Assembly (NCBI GenBank): GCA_023105745.1
Contig: JALGQZ010000002.1
Location: 46,970,497 to 47,034,496, forward strand
Source of the DNA: Austropuccinia psidii
Lineage: Eukaryota; Basidiomycota; Pucciniomycetes; Pucciniales; Sphaerophragmiaceae
Direction of reading: 5' to 3'
DNA length: 64,000 nucleotides
The notes under the pieces: model-generated
The model's input: the letters and a program-made list of their open reading frames with translations, nothing else
What the model was told of the DNA's origin: nothing
The model's database searches: none
Shown here: positions 10,854 through 23,119 of the stretch, in pieces
How the letters are laid out: each line of letters opens with the position of its first letter
How positions within the stretch are numbered: the stretch's first letter is position 1
Program-made: the position numbers and the translations under genes

Positions 10854-13327
10854 TTTTTATTGTCATTGATATTTCTTTTTTGAATGTTAATACATTAAAT
10901 GAAAGACAAAATCTATAAGCTTCATACTACTATTCAGATTACAGGAATTTTTCTCCCATGCTTCAGGACTTGATGGTGGGTAAGAAGCTAGTCCATATTA
11001 CCAAAAAAACACCTTAAGAATCACTCTATACATCTTTTTATTCTTTTAAATTCACTTCTGTGGTTCTTTTTTCTTGAACCAACATATGAAAGCTTTGTTA
11101 AAAGTATGTCTATGGCTTTGAAGGGTCATTTCTGATTTTTCTTTACGGAAATTAAAAGCTTCTTTATTAGGAAAAGGCCCCTATATAGTTCTTAATAAAA
11201 AAACAAAAAATATATTTTTCATTTGGCTTTATTTACTTTTTTAATTTTATCATAAGACTCTCTAAAGAAAAAATGTTTCTATGTAAATACAAAATTTTTT
11301 TATGTGTGATTAAGATAGAGCACCTTAAATCATCAAATTAATCCCACCTAGAGTGAATAATTGTGGTTAAAATTAATCAAAGTCCATTTCAACTTATTTA
11401 AAAAAAGAAAAAAAATTAAAGCTTAGATAAGAATATCTAATTCTAATTAATCTTAAATGAAATAACAAAATACTTGACTTTGGGGAAATAGAAATTTATA
11501 CTACAATCTAAATACTAATATCTTGACTAGTTAGTGCGGAAATTTAATTTGATTGAAATTTTATCAAATTAATACATTTTCAGTTACTTAGTTTTACAAT
11601 CTAAATTATTATATTTGGCACTTCAATGGAGGGTTATTTTCATTTTCTTTACATTTGGAATTCAATGAACTCAATAGTCTTATTTCTTATATTTCTCAGT
11701 TTGAAGATAAATTTATTACCAAAAGAAATTAACCCAATTTGATAAAAAACAAATTTCGCAGCTAATTGGTTGATTCTTTTTTCATTATTGTTCATTTTTA
11801 TATTAAAATTTAAGCTTATTGTGAAAATTAAAAAAATTAAGCTATTTTAAATTTAATTTCTTCTTTCATTCATTTAATTTCATTAATAATATTATTCTTC
11901 AAAACCTATCTTACCTGGCAATATTCTCTTTTTTTCTGTGAATATATACCTATATGAAGTCCTTTTGCAAAACATATCTACCAATTATATTTGTAAATAA
12001 TCATTTGAAATGTAAATTTTGATTTCGTTTGAAAAAATGAAGGCCTTGAGAAGATAATAGAATAATATTGGAACTTGTTGGATGATGATCTTCAATATAT
12101 CAACAAACTCTTTCTATTATTGATCATATTTGTATAGAAATTAATTATTTTTTATGGAAGCTTTATTTTATCTCTCAATATTGATAGTTTTTTTCTTGAT
12201 AGTAATATTAAGCTAATAATTGCTTGACTTCATCTATTTATTATTGATTTTTGATTTAATCTTAATATTAAAAAATAAAGATAGTTTGTTTTATAAGTAG
12301 TTATTTTACAGAACATGATTGATAAATTGACACATAAGTGCGATAATGCAATGAGTGACAGCTTCCAGATGGCCATTTCACACGGAAATTTTATCTGAAT
12401 ATATCTTATAAATGTGGTTTTTATTTATTTTGAATATAAAGAATTGTATTTATTTTGGAAAAATTCATTGAATTATGTTTCTTTAAAAAATATTTTAAGG
12501 TTTCTTTTTGAAAAAAACAAATTTCATCTAAATAGTCAATCATTAAGCTATATTCACATTCACTTGATATTATTTTTTGTAATTTTGTTTAAATAGGGAT
12601 TTCAAACATTGCTTAAGCGTCCTTAAGCCTAAAGGAATATAGCTTTTAGGTGTGATGATGGCTTTATAATTTGAAGAATATTCTTAACATCCATTAATTG
12701 TTTGATTTTTTCTTTCAGCCATATAAGAATAAGATACTTGGAATTTTATGTGGTCTATTGTGCAAAATTCTTTTAATTAAAAAGCATTTTGACCAAAATT
12801 TTGACAAATATAGATCTGAAATTATTACTGTTCCGGAAAGTTCAATTTTGAAAAAGTGGATTTCTAAATACATATACTCCCCCTTACATTAATTTACCAC
12901 AGTTTGGTAAGCTCATGTGATAATTGAGTAAATAAACATATGCAGGCCCTTTCCTTCAATTCCAACTTACAAGAGTGAGAATTAGAAACAAGGAATTATA
13001 ATTTCTCTTGCCCCAAAAAAGGGCAAAACCCCAAAAATTCCAAAAAACCAAAGGCCAAGACTAGAAATTTATTTTAAATCTCAAATTGACCAATTTTTGG
13101 GGTACTTGGGACTTTTTCTTTCATTTCATATTACTCCCCATTGTTCATTTCCCTCCTATATAAGTATTACTCCCTTCATAGTCTCTCTTTGAGCCATAAA
13201 GATACATTACCCAGTTTTTTTTACTCATTCTCCCCCTAAAATGCCTTTCATTTAAATTAATTTTTCTTTAATCCCCTTCTGAATGAGATCTCAAATCTGT
13301 TGAGGTCTTTTGAAAGCACTTTCCCAA
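10854..13327. other. AT-rich intergenic stretch, no supported gene
   Basis: Very AT-rich with long homopolymer runs. Two short open frames (12414-12596 and 12698-12892, plus) have compositions expected by chance in such DNA, and I recognise no family. A pyrimidine-rich segment with TATATAAG at about 13157 lies just upstream of the decayed coding stretch that follows and might be its old promoter. Confidence 0.5.
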
Positions 13328-13925
13328 TGTCTCAAGAGCTCAATGGTCTTCTTTTACCACCTATAGATTCAAAATTACCCAGAATCAGGTTGACGCCTGA
13401 GGAGCATATTCTTAGCGTCAAAATGTTTCACTTGAAATGGTTTGGAATACACTTTTGAGGCGATATTCTAGGAAATATCTGAACAAAATTACTTGCAACC
13501 TTCAAATAAAAAACCCAGGAAGTTAGAATCATTCAAAGTATGATGTTTCATACCTCATTTATTAATTTTACCCTTTAAGCCAATTCTCAAAAAGAAGAGC
13601 TTTTCTCAACACATGTCATCTCCAGGAAAACGCAGTAGAAAACTTGGACTCAAAGAGATCCTGAAAGGCCAGTTCGTAGATAGATTTAAAATGACAGAAA
13701 GAAGCTGAGGAAGGAATTATTTCAAGAGGAAGGCTTATTTATTCCCTCATTGACACATTAAATTAATCAATTGACTTGTGGTCCAGTAAAAGTGACTTAA
13801 ATTCCTATATTGAATACATATTTTCACACATCCAATTTCTGATGCACTCTTCCAAGTCTTCTAAAATTCCATTCTCGTGGGAATTACTTACAAAAAACAA
13901 AGGTATAATACCTTCATTTTATATA
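13328..13925 (+). pseudogene. Decayed coding region of unknown family
   Basis: From an ATG at 13328 a 44-codon frame encodes MSQELNGLLLPPIDS, then RLTPEEHILSVKMFHLKWF, and stops at TGA. Further coding-like pieces follow on the same strand in different phases: a Lys/Arg-rich frame from an ATG at about 13614 (LGLKEILKGQFVDRF), and near 13785-13900 a segment containing WSSKSDLNSYIEYIF and IPFSWELLTKNK. Base composition is less AT-biased than the flanks. The pieces look like one gene broken by stops and indels. I do not recognise the family; a transposon-borne or lineage-specific gene is possible. Confidence 0.4.
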
Positions 13926-14740
13926 TTTTGTTTCATTTGAGATAGAACAATCTTATGGGCCTTTGTTTTTCTTTAAAATAAAACTAAGGAAGCTAATATT
14001 TGGGCTCTGAAAAACTAAATTGATCTCAATGACACAATAAAACATTCAATCTCTATCGGTATTTTTTATTTGTAGAGATCCCACCCAGATGGAAAGTATT
14101 GAAATCCTCTACCAAACACCAAAATCATGTTTTCAATTTAGCACATCAATAAGCATTTGTCATAATATTTCATGAATAGTTTTGGATGTGGAGTTTTATT
14201 TGATAAACTCAGAATATTATGGGATGAAGTGAGTGACATATCCTCTTATGTTTCTCTGGAATAATAATAATACACCCCACTTCAATTTTTCGAATTATGA
14301 TTGAAGTTGATTTAGAAAAAATAGACACAAAATGATCAAAAATATTTAAAATAAAGAGCTAGTAGGTTAATAACAAGAGTACCTGGCTTACTTTCAGATA
14401 GAATTTTATCCCTGGTTGGACTAATTGAAATCCACATCTCCTGGTTTCCACAACCTCAATAGTGGAGTTTCCTTTCTTAATGATCAATAAATGGGTTAAA
14501 AAATTTACTGAAACCCTTTTGAGGTAGTTCAAACTCATCCCATTGCCTTCAATAAATGAATTATTGCAATAATAAACATTATGTCCCATGAGATTATTTT
14601 CATCTCAAGGGAATTCCTCCCCATATTTCTTTATTTGATGGGAAATTATCACAACATTCCATTCAAAGAGCACATAATAGTAAGGATTTTTTCCCACAAA
14701 TGAAGCTTGTACTGATGCATATTACAAATATTCAGGAATA
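13926..14740. other. Intergenic left flank of element B
   Basis: AT-rich; no supported gene. A 76-codon minus-strand frame at 14359-14589 is open but unrecognised. The last five bases (gaata, 14736-14740) are the target duplication of element B. Confidence 0.5.
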
Positions 14741-16061
14741 TGTCAGTCTTTGAGTTATGTGTGAAATACCCATAAGTTCACAAGTAAAATTATACAAAGT
14801 TAATTTAGTCTTGAACATACTTATCAACTGAATTTAGAATAAAAAATAACAAAAAATAAGTACAACTTTTTTTGGATAAAAATAATTATACTTATTATGT
14901 TTTTTTGTATTCTACTCAAAAAATAACCTAGGGTAGACCCATAGGGTGTTATAGCCAAAAATGCATATTTCTTAAGCTATTAGAAGATTTGAGAATCTCA
15001 CAGTACAATTGGAATTCTTTTTAAAATTATTTTAAAATTGTTAAATTTAAGCTTATATAAGCTTAAATTTAAAGCTGCATAAGGTTTATACAAACATACC
15101 AAAATTTGAGTTAAAATTGGGTGTTGTGTATATTTACTGAATTGGCTAAGGATTTGCCATACAGAATGTAAATCCTGCATGAGCTCAATTTAAAGGGGTT
15201 TGAGGCCATAGTATGTCTTTAAATAAATAAAAGGGCAAAATCCATGCAAAAAAGGTGGGACAAAGGAGGGACCAAACAAAGGTGGGGTACCCAAATCTTT
15301 GTAACTTCAATAATTGAGGTCTTCCACTGGTATTGGAGGATTTTCAATGTTATTTGAACTTTAATATTAGACTTTGATCCAGAATTAAGGTTCAAACTGG
15401 TTTGATCCCAATTTGGATAGTAATTTTAAGCTGCTAAAGGGTAAATCCCAATATGCAAGCTTGAAATTAAGGTTTTAAGATCCTTAAAAGATCAATTAAG
15501 CTTAAAATTTCAAATTTACAAGCATTAAAACCACATCATAAGTTAAGGCTTGGTGTGTAGTGCTATTTTACATGTAAAAATAACAATAAGTTCATAAGTT
15601 CATTCAAAATGCAATTCTCAATGGATTTTCTTGAAATTTTCACACAGCTTACAAGTTGATTTTATCTGTGTATTAATTGCATTTTAATCATCTTTTATAA
15701 ACAGGTTTTGTTGGTAATTAGCATGGAAATTTACTCTTTTAAGTATACTCAAGGAAAACTTAGATTTCTTTGAAAATTAATTAAGAATTGAGCTTAAGAG
15801 ATTTTTGCTTGAAACTCTATTTTTAAGTTGTTCATATGATAAACTCTAATTTAGATAAGCTTAATTTATATTAAAACTCAAAATAATGAATTCAAAAGAG
15901 CATTAAAGCTACTTGGAGTTAAGAATAACACTGGTAATTTTAAATTGGAGTTTAAAATCAATTACCTTAGGCTAGGAACCTTATTTTTAATTATGGTTTT
16001 GCAGTTTTGATCTTAGCACACCCTCTATAGCCATTATGAACTATGAGAACTGTTCTGTAGA

Positions 16062-16070
16062 TATAAAAAG
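16062..16070 (+). promoter_or_regulatory. TATA box of LTR B
   Basis: GATATAAAAAGGG in the 5' LTR. In the 3' LTR (about 51551) the same site has decayed to AAATAAAATG, so only the 5' copy keeps a consensus box. Confidence 0.55.
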
Positions 16071-16827
16071 GGTCTATCAATCACTGTTTTTGTCAATCAA
16101 TCATCATCATTCCAATCATATTAGACATTTAAGCAGGTAAAGGTTGATTGAATATAAAATCTTATTATTGAATTAATTCTCAAGTTATTTTATTCTTTAT
16201 TAACCCTAAAAATTAAATAAGTGAAATAATAGAATTCAGATTATTGTTGTAATCACCAATAATGTATTTTTTTATATAAAATTATTGCCTTAAATATCTT
16301 TCAAAATCTACAAATTCCTCTTAAAAACTCTTTAATAATATTTTTTATCAAAAAAAGTTGTTTAATCTTTTGAAATATTGATTTTTGGCGTTTCTTTAAG
16401 TTATAATCATTATTTAATATAATAACTGTTGCTGTATTAAATAAATATTACAAGTAATTTTTCTTTAAAGTTCTCTATTTTTTTATCTAGTATTTTTTTT
16501 ATAGAATTTTTCTATAAGAATTATCTCTACACAGTGTGTGTGATGATCCATTTTATAAATAATACTCTTATATTATTTATAAGTTGATGAATATTAATAT
16601 TTTCCATGTGTAATTGTCTCATTAAGAGCTTCACACTTCTTATTGTTATAGCTGTCAGTGACTATAGCAATAATAGAATAATTATAATTTATTATAATTA
16701 TTAATAAATTTTTCATTATTAAATTATTTAATAATAATTAAATTTCTCTTTTTATATATAACTATTTTTAATAATTATATAAATTTGTGGTTATAATATT
16801 CAATTATCTTATATTTTCTACTTAGGA

Positions 16828-16887
16828 CAGTCATAGTACTCTTGATATTTGTCACTATTATCAAGATTTTCATAGAAAAACCCTACA
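16828..16887 (+). other. Conserved hairpin at the 3' end of LTR B
   Basis: ACTCTTGATA and TATCAAGA form a stem about 15 nt before the LTR end; in the 3' LTR (about 52343-52377) the second arm is the perfect TATCAAGAGT. Families C and E have hairpins in the same place with different but still complementary bases. Confidence 0.6.
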
Positions 16888-16906
16888 TTGGTGGGCCTGG
16901 CTGTGA
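16888..16906 (+). other. Candidate primer-binding site, element B
   Basis: TTGGTGGGCCTGGCTGTG follows the LTR directly. TGGTGGGCCTGGC is complementary to a 3' end GCCAGGCCCACCA, which has the form of a tRNA acceptor end with discriminator A. The tRNA is not identified. Confidence 0.45.
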
Positions 16907-17422
16907 TTTTAACCAATTTTGGGACATAAATTATATCATAGACCTTATTTTACTGTTTTTTTTGAAATAAAATTGCTATATTTACCTTAATATTGGCTTT
17001 TTTGGAACTTATTTCTTATGAATAATCTTTATAATATTAATCAATTTATTTTTTCTCCAGAATATTGTTTGAAACAATATACGATTGAGTTATTTGGAAT
17101 ACGTTTATATCGTCTAACTAGTGGCTTTTTCACATCACAGACCCTAAATTTATTTTTTGAGTTATTCTAGTATAAAGTGAATAATAATAAAATTTTGATT
17201 AATAAATGATTAATTTCATAATTATTTCTTCTTTAAAGAAAATAAAAAATCAAACAAAAAACTTTGCTTGAAAATATTTTTCTTTATTCTTTAGACATTT
17301 TTCTGTATTTTTGATGTAATTTGCCATAAATTACATTCAAAAAACTTTATTCAATAAGCTGAGTTAATAAGTCATCTTTTTCATTTCTTAACAAAATAAC
17401 TTAAATTTTGTGTTTTCTCTAG

Positions 17423-17538
17423 TGTCATCCATTAGAGAAAGCTCATCTGACTCTAGTATCTCAGAGTCAAGTATTGAAATTCAAACCAGCCAGCACCAAG
17501 GGGTTTTATTACAAAAGAACCCTTTGAAGGCCCAAAAG
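17423..17538 (+). other. Possible spliced leader exon, element B
   Basis: Preceded by TTTTCTCTAG and followed by GTTATT. One frame is open throughout and Ser/Glu-rich (SSSDSSISESSIEIQ), and resembles the C element's segment (SEAESEDSIEVEI). See the matching feature in A for the caveat on reading phase. Confidence 0.4.
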
Positions 17539-17587
17539 GTTATTTCAATCCATTTCTTAATCCAATTTTCTTTAAAATTAATTTGAA

Positions 17588-20500
17588 ATGACTCCTACTA
17601 GAAGTGGAAGAAACTACTCCATCCAATTGAATGGATCTGGACCAGGACATTCAGGTCATAAATTCAAAAGAGAAGAATGTCAGTCCAGAGGAGAGACACA
17701 AAAGGAGGATTCCAAAGCTTCCACCAGTTCCCAAAGGTTAGCCAGCACCTTTGAAACTCTTATTGAGGGTCCAGAAGCTGACATAACTCCTATTCCCATT
17801 GTCAGACCTGAACCATTTCTAACAGTCAACAATAGAGATATACCAGTCTCAGTACAACAACTGGCTTATTGCAGCAAAGTAGCAGGAGTGTGAACTTCTG
17901 CCAAGTCTTTGGATATTCACAATGAACTAATATCTTCAAGTGAATAAGTTCATGGTTTCAGAAAAGACAGAGGACCTTCTGAGGGGTTGGACACCAGTGT
18001 CCTTCAAAGGAAAAGTCCAACAGATAAAAGCCTGGCTGAAAAATCAAAGCATTTTAACAGAGGACAGGAAGAAGAAGTTGGCCCAAGGAAAGGACAACAG
18101 CCTTGTAGAAGCTCCTCAAGCCTCAACAAGTGCCAAAACAGGACAAGAAATCTCCAAAGAGAAATCAGAAGGGAAAGGAAAAGGCAAAGGGAAAGGCAAA
18201 ATCCAAGTTGAACAGGCCTTAACCACAGAATTATATAATTCCAAAGAAAGGAAATACAGCCATGGACAATATGTTCAATATGGCAAGAACTCTGATGGAA
18301 CTCAAAAACAAGGAGGAGGAAATAATGAACCAATTCTTTCATAAGAAATAGACCTTTTAAAGCTTGTAACTCATTTTGAAACTTGTAATAAAGAAATTTT
18401 TGCAAAGATTAACAATTGTGAGTATATGCAAAAGAAGTTGGGTAGAGATATTTTACAAGTAAAAGAGTCACAAAGGACCATTATTGGTCTAGAAAGTGTG
18501 AATAAAGACCATATTTATTCTTTGATGTATATTTGTGAGAGAATTGAGTCCAAAGTCACCTTTCTCAATCAACCAGATGATAATTCTATATCTTTTATTA
18601 CAAAACAATTAAAATACTTAAGAATATAAGTGCAAAACTTGGAAAATTCAACTGGTCACAATGCAGCTCTTTTCCAAGAACAAATGGAAAAAAGTGATAT
18701 AGCAAGACTTGAAATGAAATAAAATATTCAATAAAATATTAATAATATATCACTGAAGAATGAATTTCCAAGTCAATCCACACCAATTCTTGATAGAAAT
18801 GTGTTTAACTTGAAAAATGACTTACATCTTACAATTTCAAGAAATACAGAGGTGGAGGCTACCTGAAATTTTAAGGCTATTCCACAATTAGAAGAATGGC
18901 CAACCTTCAGTGGTGAAGGAGAATATAATCCCATGGAATTTATGAAAACATTTGATATTTTTAAAGAAGACTTTAACATACGAGATGAATACATAAGTTC
19001 CCAATCACACCAATTATCTACCAAATCAGAAAAGAAATGGTATTATAAAATGAGACAAGACCATGGTAAATACTCTTGGTCTTGTTGGAAACAATAAATT
19101 ATTTCCAATTTGGCAAGTGATTCCTGGAGATTTAGAATGGAAAAATATTTTGAAGAATCCATTTTTAATATTGAGAGGGACAGGCCCATGTCCTGGTTTC
19201 TTAAACAAAAGGACACATTAACTGCCCTTTATCCTGATATGTCTGAAACAATGGTACATAAAAAGATCTTAAGGGAGTGTGGTGGTGACCTTGAGCATTC
19301 TATAAGAAGAAGATTTATTGAGACTTTCTCTACAGAAGATTATATCAATGCCATCAAGATATCACTACCAGAACAAAAATTGGTAGAAATTGGTATAAAC
19401 CTCCAATAGACAATAACCCTAGTGGGAAACCAATTTCAAGACCAAATAAGCCACAATAAAGAGCTCCTTTGAAATTTCATAAGTGTGGAAGTACATCTCA
19501 TTTGGCCAATATTTGTCCAACAAAGCCAAGAATCAATGAGATAGAAATTGAAAAAGATGATGACACAAAAAAAACCAATGATGTATCTTTACAAAAAAGT
19601 GACTCTGATCCTTGTGAAGAAGAACTAACAGATCAACTTAGTATAGAAAACATTAATGTTTCCTTTGAAGTCACAGAAGTGCATACTCACTCACCACAGT
19701 ACAGTGATGAATGTATGGATCTCATACATGTGCAAGATTCTAAAATTCAAAGAACCAAGCCTTCCAGAGGAAAGTGTTATACAGCTGGATCATCTTTTGT
19801 CACTCATATTATGATAAACAACAAAGAAGCCAATATACATCTTGACTCGGGTGCTTTCTCCACTTGTGTTGGCAAAGATTATCTTGACAGAATCTATACT
19901 AATTGGAAGGAAGAATTGATTCCAATTGAAGGTATAAAACTCAGAAGTGCTAGTCAAAATATGCACCCTTTGTGCATTCTTGAGACAGCAATAATATTTC
20001 CTCACCCTGCAGGAAGTATCAGACTGAAAGGTGAATTTTTTTTATGTATAACTGCATTTCACAACATTTTATACTTAGAAATTCTTATATTGATGTTTAT
20101 GGTATTGATATTAATAATCATAAAGACAGATATTTCACTATAGTGGAAAATGAATAGCAAAAATTTCTTTTCCTCTAGAAAAGAGAGAAATTAATCTCAT
20201 CAGACAAATAAAAAAATTAATAACAAAAAATTTGTGTCAGATCAATTAATTGAAGCACAAATTAGCCCTGAATTAACATTAGGAATGAAGGAAGAACTTA
20301 GTGAGTTTTTATTTCAATACAGGGAAGCCTTTTCTTCTGATAATAAACCACTTGGAGCTATCCAAGGCCATGAGGTGGACATTATCCTTAATGTGGAGAT
20401 ACCTTACCCACCATTATTAAGAAGACCAGCTTATTCAGCTAGCCCCATGGCTAGAGAAGTATTAGATTCTCATATCAATGAGCTTCTTAAATTGGGAGCT

Positions 20501-20648
20501 CATAGAAACGTTGGACACAATGAGGAAGTAGAAGTCACAACCCCTGTAATCATTACTTTGCATAATGATAAATCAAGGATGGTGGGCGATTTTAGAGCAT
20601 TGAATACCTATGCTGTTCTAGATAGATACCCAATTCTAAGAATCCATG
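17588..20648 (+). pseudogene. gag-pol of element B, 5' part (split by element C)
   Basis: The reading starts at ATG 17588 with MTPTRSGRNYS, a Gag N-terminus shared in form by A and C, and stops at 17893. Gag continues in other frames through Lys/Arg/Glu-rich sequence (to about 18344) and a capsid region (about 18890-19410). The zinc knuckle near 19470 has lost its first cysteine (FHKCGSTSHLANIC). Protease has LDSGAFSTC near 19840. RT begins near 20390 (RPAYSASP, MVGDFRALNTY) and is cut after DRYPILRI at 20648 where C inserted. The pol reading resumes at about 46024. Confidence 0.9.
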
Positions 20649-22514
20649 TGTGAGCCTTGAGGTATATTTTACATACCCAAATAGGCCACAAATATCTTTC
20701 AAAATGTACTTTGAACTATGAAGAACCCATAAGTCAAGCATATATTCAAAATTCATCATTTTTTATTTCAGAAAACATGAATGACTTTTTTGTGAGTAAG
20801 TAAATCCATGGATTTAAGGCCAGATTTGGATTCTACACAAAATTTCACCTAGGTAACTTCATAGATTGAATAAGCTTCAATTAACTCTAGGAGGTGTTAC
20901 TATGTAAAATACTTCAATACCACATGAAAGAATTTTGAAAGTTTTTGTTTTTCTCAATTTCACGCCAAGATTATGGGAATGTGAGATATCCCATGCTACA
21001 TATACACTAATAATAGTGTTATACATGTTTGTGGCACTTAATATTTTGGTATTCTTACATACACGTTTGGTACACCCATAGTGTATACCAGTCTTTATGC
21101 CTAAATTTCTATTTTGAATGTGAAAATAGCTAAGGGGGACAAAAGACATCAAAGAGAGCCAGGGAACCCAACTTCTGAGGCCTCTGAGGTGTAAGCAGCT
21201 CTAAAGCTTGGATCCATGGCTGATCTTGGCCCAATTAGTATACTAAAACCTTTTGGGAACTTGGTTACCAAGTTAAGATCTCATTGAATCATAAGAAAAT
21301 TTCAAATAAGCTGCTATTTTGATGTGCCAAGGAGGTAAAGAGCAACTTAGACTCCTGTAACCATGTAAATTCTTGATTATTTTCCATGGATAAGCCCTAA
21401 AAGAGTAATTAAAAACATTTTTGGACTATTTTCAATTGATTTACCTCATTGCAACCAGTAATATAGTGCTACTTGCATTTCTATGTAGAAATGAGGTAAA
21501 ACCTTCAAAAATTCATCAAAAATACAATTATTAATGAATATTTCTGAAGCTTTCAGGACCAATGGAGAACAGTATGATCCATAAAGAAACCAAAAAGAAT
21601 TACAGTTTCCTAAGTAAGATTAAATGTTTTACTTCCAGTCCATTTTTGATAATCCCGTGTAAAATACTGAATCTTCAAAAATTCACAGAAAATACAACCT
21701 ACAATGAAATTTCCAATAAAGTTGATACATTTGAGAAATTCATGTTTTTTTTAAATAAAAGAATATTTACAGTTGTTGCTCCTTTTATTCCTAACCATAT
21801 TTGGGTTGGTAGTCACATAAAAGCATCAATTAAGTAATTATGATAATCTTACATGATAATAGATGATGTAATCCTTAATCCAAAAAGTATTATTGTATTC
21901 TCACTCACTGGCTTTTCCGTTCTGTCCATGGCACACCTCTGTGAGATGTCTTAGACTTAAGAGAGGCCTCCTCTTGCTGTTTTTTCCAAATCATCACATT
22001 AATTCAAATATTCCATTATTATCAACAAGTAAGTATTACTTAAATCTTTTCTTAAGTGCTTTATTCTTTCAGAATCAATCAGAAAGACATGAAATAATAG
22101 AACTCAACTATATATTGCTGTAATCTTGTCATAAATCGATTTCAATCCTTTTAAATACACAATTGCCTGTCAAATTTCTCTACTATTATCTTTCAATAAG
22201 TTCTTTGGAGTATTAGTGATTGATTTATCTTAATTCTAAAGTTTTTTTCAAGAGTTATATTTATACCTATTCGTGTAAAAGATAATTATATATTAAAATA
22301 ATTTTATTATTAAACTCTTCTTGTAATTGATTCTTGCAGAAAATTACTGCTTACTGTTATAATAACTAGTAGTGTGTAACAATTAAAAGAAATGATTAAG
22401 TAATGAATTATTTAATTGTGACTATAATAACTCTATTTTTATATTTCATAAGAACAGTCATAGTACTGTTGATTAATCGTAATATTATCAACAGTTTCAT
22501 AGACAAATCTTACA
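20649..22514 (+). repeat. 5' LTR of element C (1866 bp)
   Basis: TGTGAGCC at the start and AAATCTTACA at the end. It aligns with the 3' LTR at 43824-46018, which is longer by an internal duplication. Small frames at 20877-22588 inside it are shadows. Confidence 0.92.
22455..22514 (+). other. Conserved hairpin at the 3' end of LTR C
   Basis: ACTGTTGAT and ATCAACAGT form a perfect stem followed by TTCATAGACAAATCTTACA; the same is present at the end of the 3' LTR (about 45968-46018). Compared with family B the G-C pair in the stem is swapped for C-G, so pairing is kept. Confidence 0.65.
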
Positions 22515-22531
22515 TTTGGGGACTGGCTGTG
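22515..22531 (+). other. Candidate primer-binding site, element C
   Basis: TTTGGGGACTGGCTGTG follows the 5' LTR directly and matches the sites of A, B and D in the TGG and CTGGC parts. Confidence 0.45.
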
Positions 22532-22908
22532 TTTTTCTTGAACCTTGTACCCTTAATGAATATATTTTTAAGTTCTAAAATCTATTAATTTAATTATTTT
22601 TTTCTTTCAATTTGAAGTTAAAATAATTTTTTATTTTTGAAATTGTCTTTAAAATCTTTTTCATTGAGTAATTTGGTTTAATTTTATATTGTTTCACACA
22701 TGGTTTTTTCACATCCAAAAACTTATAAAATTATTCTTTGAGTTAATCTGAATTAATTTTAAATCAAAATCTCAAATTTTAATTTCTTTTCTTTAAAAAG
22801 AATAATTTTTTTAATATTAAAAAAATAAAAATAATAAAAACTTATAAAAAATCTTTGAAAAATCTTTTAAGTATAAAATTAATTTTTCTTTTATAATTTT
22901 TTCTCTAG

Positions 22909-23067
22909 TATCTTTAATCAGACACTATGCAGCTGATAACATACTCATTAAAAGATGTATTACCATTTTAAAATCTTCAGAAGCAGAATCTGAAGACAGT
23001 ATTGAAGTTGAAATTGCTAAAAGAGGCTCTTTATTTCAAACAGAAAAAGCAAAACAACCACCAAAAG
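22909..23067 (+). other. Possible spliced leader exon, element C
   Basis: Preceded by TTTTTTCTCTAG and followed by GTGTGT. The later part reads SSEAESEDSIEVEI, an acidic Ser-rich stretch similar to B's, then Lys/Gln-rich sequence. The reading phase does not join gag cleanly in this decayed copy. Confidence 0.4.
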
Positions 23068-23119
23068 GTGTGTACTTTTGACTTTAATTCTTGATTTTTT
23101 CTCTTAAAATTCACGTAAA

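Larger units (their letters stand above)
14741..16887 (+). repeat. 5' LTR of element B
   Basis: It starts TGTCAGTC, a variant of the TGTGAGCC seen in the other plus-strand families, and ends CCCTACA. It aligns along its length with 48804-52393 once the nested LTR there is removed. A strong TATAAAAAG box lies at 16062-16070. The region 16600-16887 is rich in inverted repeats. Small frames inside are shadows. Confidence 0.9.

Noticed and set aside
12414..12892. Two short plus-strand frames as genes
   Set aside because: Lengths and Phe/Leu/Lys-rich composition are expected by chance in such AT-rich DNA; no motif recognised.
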